From positions 3,285,283 to 3,349,282 of the forward strand of contig VYZB01000035.1 of the NCBI GenBank assembly GCA_013397455.1: 64,000 nt of DNA, given 5' to 3'. The translations under genes were made by a program, and so were the position numbers. This document shows positions 1-11,406 of the stretch, piece after piece. This DNA comes from Crotophaga sulcirostris. Lineage: Eukaryota > Chordata > Aves > Cuculiformes > Crotophagidae. Within the stretch, counting starts at the first letter, position 1; the number at the start of each line of letters is the position of its first letter. The notes under the pieces were generated by a model. The model worked only from the letters and a program-made list of their open reading frames with translations. It had not been told where the DNA came from and ran no database searches.

Positions 1-1285
1 TACACAGTCATATTCTAGCAATTACTAAACTTGATATAACCCAAACAATAAAGGATTCCTTCCATTACCAGAGGCCAAGTTTGAACAGATCTAGATATAC
101 AGACCAACTAGAATTCCAGCTTCTTCCATCATAGAAATCTGTACAAGGAAATTCCAGGAGAGCAAATGTCCATTTTTTCCTCCCATTTAGCTGTGATAGC
201 ACAATCTACTGAATAGAGACTTTTTCCTGTAATGATGGTGGCTTAATGATTCCAAAAGGAACCAGGAGACTGAAAAAGACCTACTGAATAGGTACACATT
301 TGAAATAGTGAGATTATTTTGTGACTCTTGTCTGACAAGTTTCCAACATTATCCTTCCACTGACATTCTGTGAATACAACTTTCAAGCTTAAGAATATAT
401 ACTGACTACATAACCAGTGAGCCATTCTGCAATCATGTGAAACTTCTTGTCTTGGGGCTCGGGGGGGGAAATCCCAAACTCATACCTTAAGATTTCCTTC
501 TTCCCTTTTGTTTCACTCCAAACAACACTTTAAAAACAGTTTTCCAAGAAAATTACAGAATGTTCAAAGACAAAAGTTCAAAACTGTTTTGGGGCATGCC
601 TAAAATTCGATAAATATTTACTTAATAACAACAATCATCATCACCATCGCACTTCAGTAGTTTAACATAAAACATTACGTAATACTGAAACAGATGTGAT
701 GTCCTGTCAATACTGAGTTTTCCTTTTCAAGCATGGAATGCAGATCATATAATTCAGCACCAAAACTATGCTTAAAAAGTAATCTAGTGGTATGATCTGT
801 TTTAAAACATGCTCTAGACAAGGATCATCAACACTAAGGCTGAGAACACAGTTTCAGTTCATCCTTCAGTCCATCCGACACATGCCATTAGCAGAGCTCC
901 AACAGACCTCAGGCAAATCAGTTACTTTAACAAAGATTCTGTAAGGTATCAGTGAGTGATGACAGATCTGAAACTGTAAAAATTTAGATACATACTAATT
1001 TGTAAAAAACAGAAATCAGACCCATATGAAGTACTAGCACATATTTTTCTCCCTTTCACTGCCTGATTCCTAGATATTTCTGCTTATTCATCAGGTCTTC
1101 TCCATCCAGAAATCTCTGTACAGAAAGATTAATTTTCAAACATGCCTGGAATGAACCTAATCCATTTCAAATCAGTTTTCTTCATTTTTTTTTTAGATAT
1201 ATGAGAAACTCCATGTAAGAGTTGATTTTGAGGGTTTGTTGTTTGTTTTTTTTTTCTAATTCAGAGAGACACTATTATATTTTAC
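1..1285 (-). other. EPB41L2 intron sequence at left edge
   Basis: AT-rich, no exon found. The conserved C-terminal coding exons that should follow ITK are absent here, so this intron is at least 1.28 kb and runs off the window. Nothing else recognised. Confidence 0.85.
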
Positions 1286-1384
1286 CTTTGTGATGTGTGT
1301 AGTTGTGGTAGTCGAAATTGACTCAGATGTAATTGTCTGTGCACTCACCAACACACCAGCATTGTCACCAACACTGCCATCAAA
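1286..1384 (-). CDS. EPB41L2: EPB41L2 99-nt exon, C-terminal domain; last exon in view
   Basis: A 33-codon phase 0-0 exon with acceptor GTTTCTTACAG and donor AAG|GTAAAA. It encodes FDGSVGDNAGVLVSAQTITS then ESISTTTTTHITK. The AQTITSES.STTTTTHITK motif is a hallmark of the 4.1 C-terminal domain. In the family this is followed by exons encoding the rest of the domain and the stop. I looked for them between 1 and 1285 on the minus strand and did not find them, so they and the 3' UTR lie outside the window. Confidence 0.95.
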
Positions 1385-1876
1385 CTGTAAGAAACAAATG
1401 GTATTTTTGGTTTTTTTGGCATTCAAAAGCTTTGTTTTCAAAGGAGAAAAGTGTGGTTTTCTTACTAAACATATTCTTTAGCTCAGTTAAAACTCAAACC
1501 TAAATAGAAGCCATCCAAGTTTACTAAGTCATGCAAGACTTGTTACGGTTCCTTCTAGTGGAAAATTTATGATCACAGTTATATGTTCCTTTCAGGAGCA
1601 ATGAGATATTTTAATTAAGTTTCCAAAACTAAAAATGAGTTACATATTTGCAGACAGTAACTAAGTCCTTATATTAAAAAAAAACCTTTAAATTTCAGAA
1701 GTAATATTGCTATGTCTATACACACCTCACTTACTGAATTCACAGTTAAAACAATCCTGGTTGCTGGAAAAAAGTATAGGTTTTTTAAAAGGATTTTCTG
1801 GGTACGATCTACATCAATCTACAAGTAACTGGAATCAAAACCAGCTGCAAACAGCATAGTAACCCAGTCACCATAC

Positions 1877-1999
1877 CTGTGGAGATTCATAGGTGATAGT
1901 TTTAGTTTCTGTTTGTACAATTGGAACTTCCTTAGTGGAGATTTCAGTTCTCTGTGTGGCATCTGAAATGGTTACCATCTCTGTTTTCACTACTGGAGG
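1877..1999 (-). CDS. EPB41L2: EPB41L2 123-nt exon, start of conserved C-terminal domain
   Basis: A 41-codon phase 0-0 exon with acceptor TTCTTGTACTACAG and donor CAG|GTATGG. It encodes PPVVKTEMVTISDATQRTEI then STKEVPIVQTETKTITYESP and Q. The STKEVPIV.TETKTITYE motif marks the start of the 4.1 C-terminal domain, a compact module that binds NuMA and various membrane receptors in this family. It has no internal stop and follows the family pattern of short phase-0 C-terminal exons. Confidence 0.95.
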
Positions 2000-3590
2000 C
2001 TGTAGTACAAGAAATGACCAATCAATTCAAAAGACACAGGTGGTTTGTAAAGTGGACCAAGAAAACACAACCAAAAGCTCAAGAAAACCATAACAGTAAG
2101 ATAAGTATTTGACTGTCTCCCAATCAAAAAGCATGCAATAAATAAGCCAAGTGAAATGAAGACTTGTATACCAGCCCCCTAGTATCTACATAAAATTGTA
2201 GGAAAATTTAATCTCCTAATAACCTCGCCCAAGTTCTGTGTTTCAGTCAACAGTACATTTCACAGAAGGCAACTGCTAAAACCAAGCTGCAACACAACTA
2301 TTGAAAATGTGTAAAAAAGCATCACTAGGGAAAAAAAAAATCTTAGTTTGCATAAAGAAGCTGATAGCTAGCTCAGATAAGCTTCATATTAGAATTAATC
2401 TGGGAAAATACCTATCACTGCTCAGTCAAACTGCAAATAAGGGTAAGAAATTCCAAGGAAATTATGTAAAAGTTGAATTATTTAGCAAGTACTACTTCTG
2501 GAACAGAAAAACAATTTAAAGAACTGGATTTTAAGCAGTTTACAGTCAACATAATAATTTTAGAAATCAATGGCTTCTTTTGACAACCATCCTAAAGAGC
2601 CATTTTAACCATTTAGTGTTGGTTAGTGGAGTTCTCTGCAATATTCCAAAGCAAACCATTAACCAGGGGTCTGTAAACCAGTGAACTTGTGAAATCATTA
2701 ATCAGAACACCTGTGTATGTGGAAGAAAACAAAAGAAAGAAAGTAAAGTTGTTTGGATTTAAGTGTAAAGAAAAAAATTTGCCAAGAACAAGCTGACAAG
2801 CAACTAGGAAAAACCCCCATCCAATTGTTGAAGAACTCAGCAGAAGATCATATGCCAACTTTACAAAGAGATGCAATCCTATGCTTCATTTTCCCCCCTT
2901 TCTGCTTCTTTATGACATTTGCCCAATAATGAACCCTTCGTCCTTGTTTGGCTTAAAACAACTGATTGTGACTCACATCAATGCATGCTTCCCTAAACAT
3001 CTACTGCACTAGAACACTAAAGAGTAAGATCATGATAAATGCCTTATTCCCTTACAATGCAGTGCTCTAGGTATACTTATTGTAGTCTAAAAATTCATAA
3101 CATTAAAAGGAAAAAAAAAAGGGCAAGAAAACGAGTGAGTAATAAAGGGAGGGGGAAGGAACAAAAAAAATTTGTGACGGGTATTTCCTAATTTCAATTG
3201 CCAGTAGTTTTCCAATCACAGTTACATGTCATGGACATGTCAAAAACAATTGACAAATAGACAAGACAAGACTTAAAACATTGGAAACATGTAAATAATA
3301 AACATACACTATGTATGTGAACATAAAATAAGGGGGAGATAAAAAGTAGATGGCAGTCTTCGGAAGGTTTGCCTTACTGGTGATTCTCACTCAGTTCTAG
3401 CAAAAAGTCAGAAACCATAACTGAAGGAGACAGAATTTCACTGCTCATCAATGGTTTCCCCTTCCAAATGATCTGAATATTGGTGGACGCCCGAAGAGCT
3501 GGAGGAATATGAGAAGAAGAAAGGCAGGTATATTCAGACCCCAAGAAATATCTCTGCTTAATCTAGTTGTCAAGCTGTTCTACCATTTAC
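2000..3590 (-). other. EPB41L2 intron, C-terminal region
   Basis: 1.6 kb of AT-rich sequence with A-rich runs (for example near 2330 and 3110). No repeat family, RNA gene or exon recognised. The neighbouring 1385-1876 intron (492 bp) is likewise featureless. Confidence 0.8.
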
Positions 3591-4148
3591 CTCAGAACAA
3601 CAAATTATTTGTGGTGCAACATCAATGTCAACATGAGACACATCTCCATTGAGTTTGAACTGTTCTTCCTCTTTTTCTTCACCTAAATCTTGCTTAATTT
3701 CCTCTGACAATTTCTTCTCTTCTGTAGCTATGGTAACTGCATTTTCCTGGACCAAATCTTCAGCTGTGACTTGTCTGCACTCAACTGGTACATTTAGTTT
3801 ACTGCCTTCTGGTGTGTCTTCCACATGCTGTATTTTTCTTTCATGTTCTTTCCTCTTCACATCTTCTTCTTCTTCCTGTTCTTCCCTGATGACTTCATCA
3901 ATCGCCCTACGATGTGGCTGGTATTCTCCCACCTCTTCATCCTCACTCTCACTACTACTGCTGCTGCTACTATCTGATGGCAATGATGAAGAGTCCTTTT
4001 TTGACAGATGCTCCACCTTACATGTTTCCCCAGCATCAGTGGCAACTTGCATTTTCCCTTTGTTGGTCTCGTCTACGACTAGTGTTTCTTCTATCCCAAC
4101 CTCTGCCTGCTTCTTCTCCTCCACTATGGCCAGAGTCTCATGTGAACT
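3591..4148 (-). CDS. EPB41L2: EPB41L2 558-nt exon, acidic Ser/Glu-rich region
   Basis: A 186-codon phase 0-0 exon with acceptor TTTTTTGTGCAG and donor GAG|GTAAAT. It begins SSHETLAIVEEKKQAEVG and includes the run SDSSSSSSSESEDEEVGEYQ. A long Glu/Lys-rich part follows, and it ends NGDVSHVDIDVAPQIICCSE. The first and last motifs match the remembered human 4.1G sequence almost residue for residue, while the middle has diverged, as expected for a disordered acidic spacer. The Ser/Glu run is a candidate casein-kinase-2 target (inference). The antisense frame at 3649-4185 mirrors this low-complexity sequence and is not a gene. Confidence 0.94.
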
Positions 4149-4356
4149 CTGCACAAAAAACATGGATGAGGAAAAACAAAAGTAGAGTATATGAATAAAT
4201 TAAAATGAAGGAAACAAAATTAGCTGATGACTGGTTCGTGTCATGTAGAAGACAAAAGATGGTTGTGATGGTTAACTGAAAAAGAAAGGAAATAAAGAAT
4301 GAAGATGGATTGAAAGAGTTAGAGCCAAATTTAACTATGGAAAAAATCAGTAGAAC

Positions 4357-4410
4357 CTTATCAGCATCGCTGACTCCAGTACAAGGCCCTTCTGCTCTGG
4401 AAGCATGTCT
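4357..4410 (-). CDS. EPB41L2: Possible EPB41L2 54-nt cassette exon
   Basis: Minus strand shows a good acceptor (TTTTTGTTTCACAG before 4410), an open 18-codon phase 0-0 stretch encoding RHASRAEGPCTGVSDADK, and a weak donor AAG|GTTCTA. It lies 208 nt upstream of the next confirmed exon. Length, phase and position suit a cassette between the spectrin-actin-binding domain and the acidic region, and RHAS is a plausible basophilic-kinase site. I do not recall a mammalian counterpart, and 54 nt can stay open by chance, so it remains a prediction. Confidence 0.4.
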
Positions 4411-5209
4411 CTGTGAAACAAAAAGCAATCAGAGGACAAAAATCAATGCATAACTCTTTTCAACAGTCTAACATACCCCAAGCAAGCTTTAAGAACATAG
4501 ATACATGATATTAGACAGACACTGTGTATTCACTGTGAGACTTACATGGAACTACACTCCTTTCCTTCCACTTTATTGAAATATTCCATTCAAAAGCAGG
4601 CAAGAATTAGTCTAGAAAGTCTACAACTAGACATTACTAATTGGCTTAAGAATTTAATTATGAAAGACAAACTAAAAGCACGAATGCACTCGTCAGTGAT
4701 GCTACCGAAGCAGTTATTTCTCTTAGTTAAGTCAGAAATTAGGAATAAATAATGTTAAGGGAAAAAAAAAACACCCAAACCTATTTGGCATTCTACTGTC
4801 AGTTTATCATTGTACAAAATAATTAAAAAAAAGACTATTGTTAGATTTTATTAGTTGCTTATCTTTGGTCTGTGAGTGTATGAAACTTAATAGGTAACAG
4901 GGAGGCTGCTTAGGAGGGTGTGTTGTCAGAATAGCAAGACATGATTAGCAAGATGATCTCATTAGTATTCAGTTCGGAGTCAAAATAATGAGATTAAAGC
5001 TGTTATATTAGTATTCATTCTGTAACAAAGCGATCCGCGATGGATATCCCAGAAAGTCACTGTAAATTAGGTATTAGATGGGATTTTTTGGTCAAATGTA
5101 TTTTTAGTGAATGGTTTGCAACACAATTTGAGTTCAAATGACAAGAATACAAAACTCAGCACACCATCTGTGACTTAATCCTAGCCTTTACTGCTGTTTG
5201 CCGGGCAAA

Positions 5210-5560
5210 GCGCCTACAGAGCCTAAGCCAGCGATCCCGGTGAGGCTTAAGACAAGCCCCGGGTAATGTTTCTAGAGTGCTGCCCGCACAGAACTGAGCT
5301 CCCTAGCTGGCTCCCTCTGCCCTCGAACAGCACCAAGCAGGTGCCCGGCGGGGCCCAGCGGGAGCGGCCTGCAGGCACCCCCAGGCCGGTGGTTAAGGGC
5401 GCTCCCCGGCGAGAGGGAGTGAAATCCGGGGAAGCACCTGTCGGGGCGGCGCGGTGTCCTCCCCCGCAGCGCCCTCTGCTGGCCCCTCGCTGGCGGCGGC
5501 GAGGCGCCCTCCCGTGCTCCCGCCAAAGCCCGCCCGCCCGAATAAGATGGAGGTGATCTC
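5210..5560. promoter_or_regulatory. Intragenic CpG island
   Basis: An abrupt GC-rich island in otherwise AT-rich intron. By my count it has about 30 CpG in roughly 320 bp, with GGGCGG-like boxes and runs such as GGCGGCGCGG, while flanking sequence is nearly CpG-free. It sits in the intron between the spectrin-actin-binding exon (9726) and the exon at 3591-4148, upstream of them in transcription order for minus-strand products. Candidate roles are an internal promoter for a C-terminal 4.1G isoform, a promoter for an antisense transcript, or an insulator. Open frames here are compositional artefacts. Confidence 0.7.
5466..5484 (-). promoter_or_regulatory. CTCF-like binding site inside the CpG island
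   Basis: The sequence GCAGCGCCCTCTGCTGGCC closely matches the CTCF core consensus as I know it (AGCGCCMYCTRSTGG type), with the conserved CCCTCTGCTGG. It lies within the CpG island. In this orientation the motif reads as the reverse complement of the canonical CCASYAGRKGGCGC form. Occupancy cannot be judged from sequence. Confidence 0.6.
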
Positions 5561-8500
5561 CTCTTCTAGGCTCTAGAGTTAGAGAGGGGAAAGGAAAGCA
5601 TTAGACAGTGACGCACGGAGCGGCAGCGACCTAGGGGGAAAGGTGTGGCCAGAGAGAGACGTGACAAGGAGGAGGACTTGGCTGGGACAAGGGACACACT
5701 CACGTAGGATGAAATGAGGACAGGACAAGGAACGGCTGTCACCACAACACAGTCCTCGAACACATCAGCTCTCCAACCACGTTTATCACACGAAAAAAAT
5801 TAAAAACATTAACATTGCCATGGATTTTCCAAGACAAACGGTTTGCCTAGGCTGTATTGACTCCTGGGATTTTTCTTTTCAAAAGGAAAAAATTCCTTTC
5901 AAAAATCCATTTTTAATACCTTCTAATGCCTAATTGGCTAAGAGCTTCAGGACAGTCAAATGCATTTGCTTTGAACAATACACACCCACAGTGGAGAAAT
6001 GAGTTTTTCTTTGTAACAGGTTATATATCTGTGCTTTTTAAATGCTTAAATAACCTAAGCAAATTCATTTTTATTAAAGAACCTGTTTTCAAAAAGCATT
6101 TCCCATTCTACTGGGAAAACTTGTTTTATTCAAACAAACGTAAAAGCGAACACTGCTTTAAAGCATAAATCATGCTCATAGCCTGGTCTGTTTTCTGTAG
6201 TACTATAAATCTGTATAGTAAAACAAACCTTTAAAATTCATGTGGGTACAAGCCTCTGAAAAGGCTAAAATTCTTTACTCCAGTTTTCCTTCCACAAGCC
6301 CTTGTATTAAGTTAGGAGTAAGAATAGTTAAAACAAATGACCAGTAATGTAACAAATACCTAACATGGACACAACACACATTTTGACAACATTCAGCAAG
6401 ACACATTTCTGTCTTAGAAAAAGGTACTATAGAACCACACACCAGAGGAAAGCCAAGGTGCCATGCAGACAACTGCAGTCCATGTGGACTAGCCATGTGA
6501 GTAGCACTGTAGAATCCGAAATGACAAATTACACCATGCTACCATGCATATACAACACATACAGCATGCAGAAGAACAGAGAAGAAGAAAAAGAACTCCT
6601 ATATTTTTAACCCTACAAAAAAAATTTGAAATATATTTCAATGGTGGCTAAGAAAATTTAATGTGAATGAGAGTTATTAAATCTGCAGTCATTGCTGCAT
6701 CAGGGCACAGGGTTCCACATCCCAACTTTCTTACCCTATTTTACCGTGCCCAATAAATGTTCATCTGTTAATAGATTACATCAAATGGCAAAAATGTTCA
6801 TGATAGACCTACTGTACTCTGGTACCTTGTGTTTTCTAACCACTCAAAGCAGTAAAAAAAAAAAAGTCGGGGAAAAAACCCAAAACAACTTTGTGTGTTA
6901 TGTGGTCAGCCTGTGGGCATCTCTCTCTCTCCAAATATGTATGTAATCATAGACAGGCACATACTACACATCTTTTTGCATTTTACCACGCTCAAATTTT
7001 TAAGTCTTCTAATCTTTGTGTGATCAGGGTTTTCTTTTTCATTGTTTGATAATGCAGCCTCAATTCCATGAGAAGGCATTTAGTAAAATGATTAAATGTA
7101 GAGATATAATTGATATTTCTAATCAAAATACTGAAGTTGCAACAATGTATTAGCCTGTGAAGATGCTTAAATTCCTGGCAAATTCCTTCTGGTACAGTCA
7201 TATACACTGACATGAAATACTGTTTACAAGCAGCAAGTAAGAAGGGGAATAAATTAAATATTATGGGTATCGACAACACGACAACATTTCCCATATTTAC
7301 TTGTGATATACATGTGTCAATTTGTTATATTTAAGTCACAGATGCTGTGCATTTGGGAGTACAGTGATACAGAAGTGCAGTTGCACAAATGGAATGTACT
7401 CAAAATAACATTTCTCATACACACAAAATTACTTATTTGCAAGTGCTTTCACTGAAGCAAAAGGAAGAAAGAAAAGGAAGAATATTAGCAGTGACATCCC
7501 TACTTTATTTCCATCTATTGTCCAACTATACTAGAGACAGGCAAGGAAAGATCCAGTCCAGGAACAGGACTGAGTCATGTATTAGTCTACTAATACCAGT
7601 AAGTTTATAAACAGGGGATAACAAAACACTTGGAACACAAACTCCTCTGTGTTCATTAACAAATATTATAATTCAGGATGGAAATACACTATTTTCCAAA
7701 CCTTGTATTTATGTTACTGAAATAAGACTGCCAACTTTACGTTAACCCTCCTTCTCTCCCAGTGGAAAATAGTCCAAAAGTGATGTAAAAAAAGCAACAT
7801 CACAGTTGCTACCCATCATCACTGTCATATTGCTAACAGTCCCACAGTTTATAGAGTGTTTTCCACTGCATGGATGTCAAACCAGTTTATAGGTGAGAAA
7901 ACCTCACTCTTTTCCTGGATGAAAAGAGAAGTACGGAAGTGTGGAAGTACTCAGAACCAAGCTGCCTTTGAAGTGAAGCCTTCTCTACAGCATTATTGAT
8001 TTGAATAATGATTACATAGTGAACACAAAGCAAGAGTCCTTGTGTGAACTGTTAAAGAACTGCAGACAATTAATTCCATATGGAATAGAAGTACATATTT
8101 TGCTGTCACCCTAATCACATAAAATACAATAACTTCCCAAATAGTAGCCATTTGGAACTTTACAGCTAGTTTGGTGTTTAAACAGAACATGGCTGACATT
8201 CATATATATATATATATACATAAACACACACACATGCACACAAAAAAAAAAAATGCAACTCAATCTTTTCCTTTCAGTACTGCCTTAAAATTCTCTCCAT
8301 CAGGAAAAAAAAAAGGAGAAAAAGAAAGAAGTGCCCAAGCTAGCCCATAGCAGATACAGCAAAAAGGCAGTAGGTTTCAGGGCAGCCACCTTATTGTTTT
8401 CCTCTGGTTTTGCTCCAGCAATCCATGGCATTGAAGTCCACTGCTTCTCCTTCCCAGGCAGCGTTTTCATTTGGAAAATGTGGTCTCCTTTTCTCTATTT

Positions 8501-9725
8501 GGTTTTCATTTTATAAAACCAGTGTAAATCAACAGGCAATGAGACAGACAGACACCGTATATAAACATAAACCCAAATCATCTGAAAGTGACAGAACATA
8601 CTAGGTGAGGAAAAAATAATACAGAAATAGAAGTTGGAAGGGCCTCAACTTCAAAAGAAGGAAATCAGCACAGAATACACACAGTCACATAACAAAAATT
8701 AAGCTGCACTTTTACACAGATGTCTGTTTTAACCAAAAAGATAAAGTTATTAAATGAACCCATGTGTTGTGGACATTAAAGTGATCCATACTGTGACTGT
8801 ATTATCTGTATGCACATACTGACAGCTCAGATTGCTTAGGCACCTTATTGAAATACAGTCTTACTAACAAGAATCATTTGGTAGCATCAAGCAAGCTTAA
8901 TTGAAAGTTCACCTTCCTGGAATGAAGAGAATACTTAACTTAATGGGATAGGACCATAATGCATTTAGGAAGGAAGGGTATTAACAATGGTGGAGGAGAG
9001 ATAACTACACAAGATAAACTGATTGCTTTTGAAGACTGATTTCCTCTTCTACTCTATGAAAGAAGCAGCAAATAAATCCTCATAAAACCAGAATTTTCAC
9101 AATAGCAAGAGAAATTTATATGGGCAGTTTTTTGCCACAACTATTCAGGATGATATTTGTAGAAAACAGTTTTCCAAACTGCTGCTTTAATGTTCAGTCA
9201 GGAAGGAGGTATAGAGAAAAAGTAGGTGAATTCATTTTAGAGACCTTTGGAGATTAAATGAGTAAATTTTAATAACTAGATTAAATATATCCTGAAGAAG
9301 TCAACACTAAATTAACTGATCATGTAAGGTGCTTCTGAAAAAACACACAGGCTGCATGTGTTTATGCACAAGCTGTCTATGAAGAATTAAAGAGAGGGAG
9401 AAAAGGAGGGAAAGTTCTACTGTCACTGAAAAATTATCTCCACCAATCTGGGTAAATCAGTGTGAAATTTAAACTGTCCTTAACACACAGGAAAATACTG
9501 CTATCAACTCAATTTTTTTCCCTACTGATTCTAATTCAGTTCTTGTAGAAGAGTAAAATTTCACACATTATTTCAAGTCAGGTCCAATGTTAAGTGGTAA
9601 AAAGTTAATGTATACTTAGTATAAACAAATATAACATTAGCCAAAGAAAGAATTAATCTAAAGGACAAACTGCATTTACAGGGTTGTATGGCAACACACA
9701 CTGACAAGAGTCTGTAGTGACATAC
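5561..9725 (-). other. EPB41L2 intron right of the CpG island
   Basis: Purine-rich sequence (AGAGAGAGACGTGACAAGGA) continues to about 5760. After that it is ordinary AT-rich intron with the 8.2-kb microsatellite. The open frames are short and show no coding character. Confidence 0.75.
8200..8253. repeat. Compound microsatellite (AT)n, (CA)n, poly(A)
   Basis: A run of ATATATAT is followed by CACACACACA and then a poly(A) tract of about 13 bases. A typical intronic simple repeat, with no element attached that I can see. Confidence 0.85.
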
Positions 9726-9872
9726 CCCTTGTGTCTGTAGTGACAGAGGTGTGATACGCCGCTTTTCCCACTCATTTGGGCGTGGTTCAGGTGTGGATTC
9801 CATGAAATTGCGCTTGAGTTCACTAATGCTAGCCTGGTGTTTCAGTAAGTCGTCCTGGGTCTTATCCAGGTC
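9726..9872 (-). CDS. EPB41L2: EPB41L2 147-nt exon, second half of spectrin-actin-binding domain
   Basis: A 49-codon phase 0-0 exon with acceptor GGGTTGCTAG and donor GGG|GTATGT. It encodes DLDKTQDDLLKHQASISELK, RNFMESTPEPRPNEWEKRRI and TPLSLQTQG. The LDK.Q..L.KHQASISELKRNFMES segment is the helical core that, with the preceding 21-residue cassette, binds spectrin and actin. The P.PRPNEWEKRR tail is typical of 4.1G. It is the strongest family match outside the FERM domain. Confidence 0.95.
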
Positions 9873-10807
9873 CTAGCAACCCGCAAAAAAAAAAAAAGTA
9901 GGACAAAACACAACAACAAAAGCAAACTTAACTGGAAAAAAAAAGGAAAAAAAAAGAAACCAAACCAAGGAAAGTGCCTTGTATCTGAAGAGTTATTCTT
10001 CTTTGGAGTGCCTTAAAATAAAGTTTAAGGCTGTAAGGGAAAAATTTTTGTTTGTTTGTTTTTGTAATGAGGGGCCACTCATACACTGTTTCTTCCATGT
10101 TTTAAGGCAAAGTAAAAATAATGCTGTGTATGGTTATTTAACAGAGGGCTATTTCCATCCAAAACAGGAAACTTCTACCCTATAAAACAATAATGTTTGC
10201 TTTCATCTAAAATTTGTAAGCACAGAAGCAAGCATTTCAGGATATTGAAAAACTAACATTACCAAAGGCAACTGTAAGAAAGAAGCATTATAAAAATGCA
10301 TCTATCTTGATATTACAAGCTCCATGAAAAATACTTACTTCTGTGAAGACAATACTCCAGGGCCAAATACATAAGCAACTAACATCTGCTTAACTTCAGA
10401 TGGACTACTCATTGTGCCTGTCATAGGCTTAAATTTACTGGAAGAATCAGATTTAAAGACTTTAAGTCTGATATCTGCCAATCCCACATTCAAGAACCTG
10501 ACCGCAGATGCAGCCCTCAAGTAGGAATAGTTTTTGTGCATGTTGATTCCAAAGAGATGTTCTCTAAATTGCACCTACATAGGCAAGTGCCAAAGGGGAC
10601 ACCACAGTGTGAATAACGAATTAGATTTTATGATGACCCACTGAGGGTAAGCTGCAGCACACTGGATCAAATAACAAGCAGCTAGTATCTTACTTTACAC
10701 CAGAGCAGACAAAAGGATCAGGAGCTATGCAGAAACATAACTGTTCTGGTAAGCAGGCCAAAATCAATCTGCTTAGCTCTCTTGGAAATGCATTATCAGC
10801 TGGAAAG

Positions 10808-11406
10808 CGGCTCTGGGTACTTGGGAGTCCTGGGGGACAACAAGCTAATAATGAGTCAGCAGCGTGCCCTTGCGGCCAATAAGGCCAATAGTAGCTGGTG
10901 TGCATTACAAAGAGTGTGGCTACTCTGCCCTAGTGAAGCCCCATCTGGAGTACTGCATCCAGTTCTGGGCTCTGCAGCTCAAGACAGACAAGGAACTACT
11001 GGAGAAACTCCAGCAGAGAGCCACAAAGATGATCGGGGACTGGAGCATCTCTTATGAAGAGCGCTGTGTGAGCTTGGTCTGTTTAGCTTGAAAAAGAGCA
11101 GACTCAGAGGGGACATCTAGAGGGGCAGGTGTCAAGAGGATAGGGCCAGACTCTTTTTGGTGGTTCCCAGCAACAGGACGAGGGGCAATAAGCACAAAAT
11201 GGAATACAGGAAATTCCACCTCAATGTGAGGAAAAAACTTCTTTACTGTGATGGTGACGGAGCACTGGAACAGGTTGCCCAGGGAGGTTGTGGAGTCTCT
11301 TTCTCTGGAGATACTCAAAACTCGCCTGGATGCATTCCTGTGCAACCTGCTGAAGGTGGACTAGATGATCTCCAAAGGTCCCTTCCAACCCCAATCATTC
11401 TCTGAA
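10808..11406 (+). mobile_element. CR1 LINE 3' fragment
   Basis: Plus-strand copy starting in the last part of ORF2 (GGCTCTGGGTACTTGGGAGT; CCCCATCTGGAGTACTGCAT; CAGAGAGCCACAAAGATGAT). It runs through the 3' UTR (GGAACAGGTTGCCCAGGGAG; GGACTAGATGATCTCCAAAG) to CCAATCATTCTCTGAAT. 5'-truncated. Open frames at 10782-11405 are remnants. It lies in the intron between the two spectrin-actin-binding exons. Confidence 0.9.

Noticed and set aside
3649..4185. 178-residue plus-strand open frame, one of the longest in the window
   Set aside because: It is the antisense of the confirmed acidic exon at 3591-4148; its Ser/Leu/Cys-rich sequence mirrors the Glu/Ser codons, and it lacks any domain.
5266..5556. 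GC-rich open frames on both strands of the CpG island
   Set aside because: Arg/Pro/Ala-rich translations follow base composition; no splice sites, start context or homology support a protein.
10335..10574. Minus-strand frame ending in GPGVLSSQK before a GTAAGTA donor-like site
   Set aside because: I first compared it with the AYGPGLVS linker segment of mammalian 4.1G, but it lies on the wrong side of the 63-nt exon and shares nothing beyond GPG.
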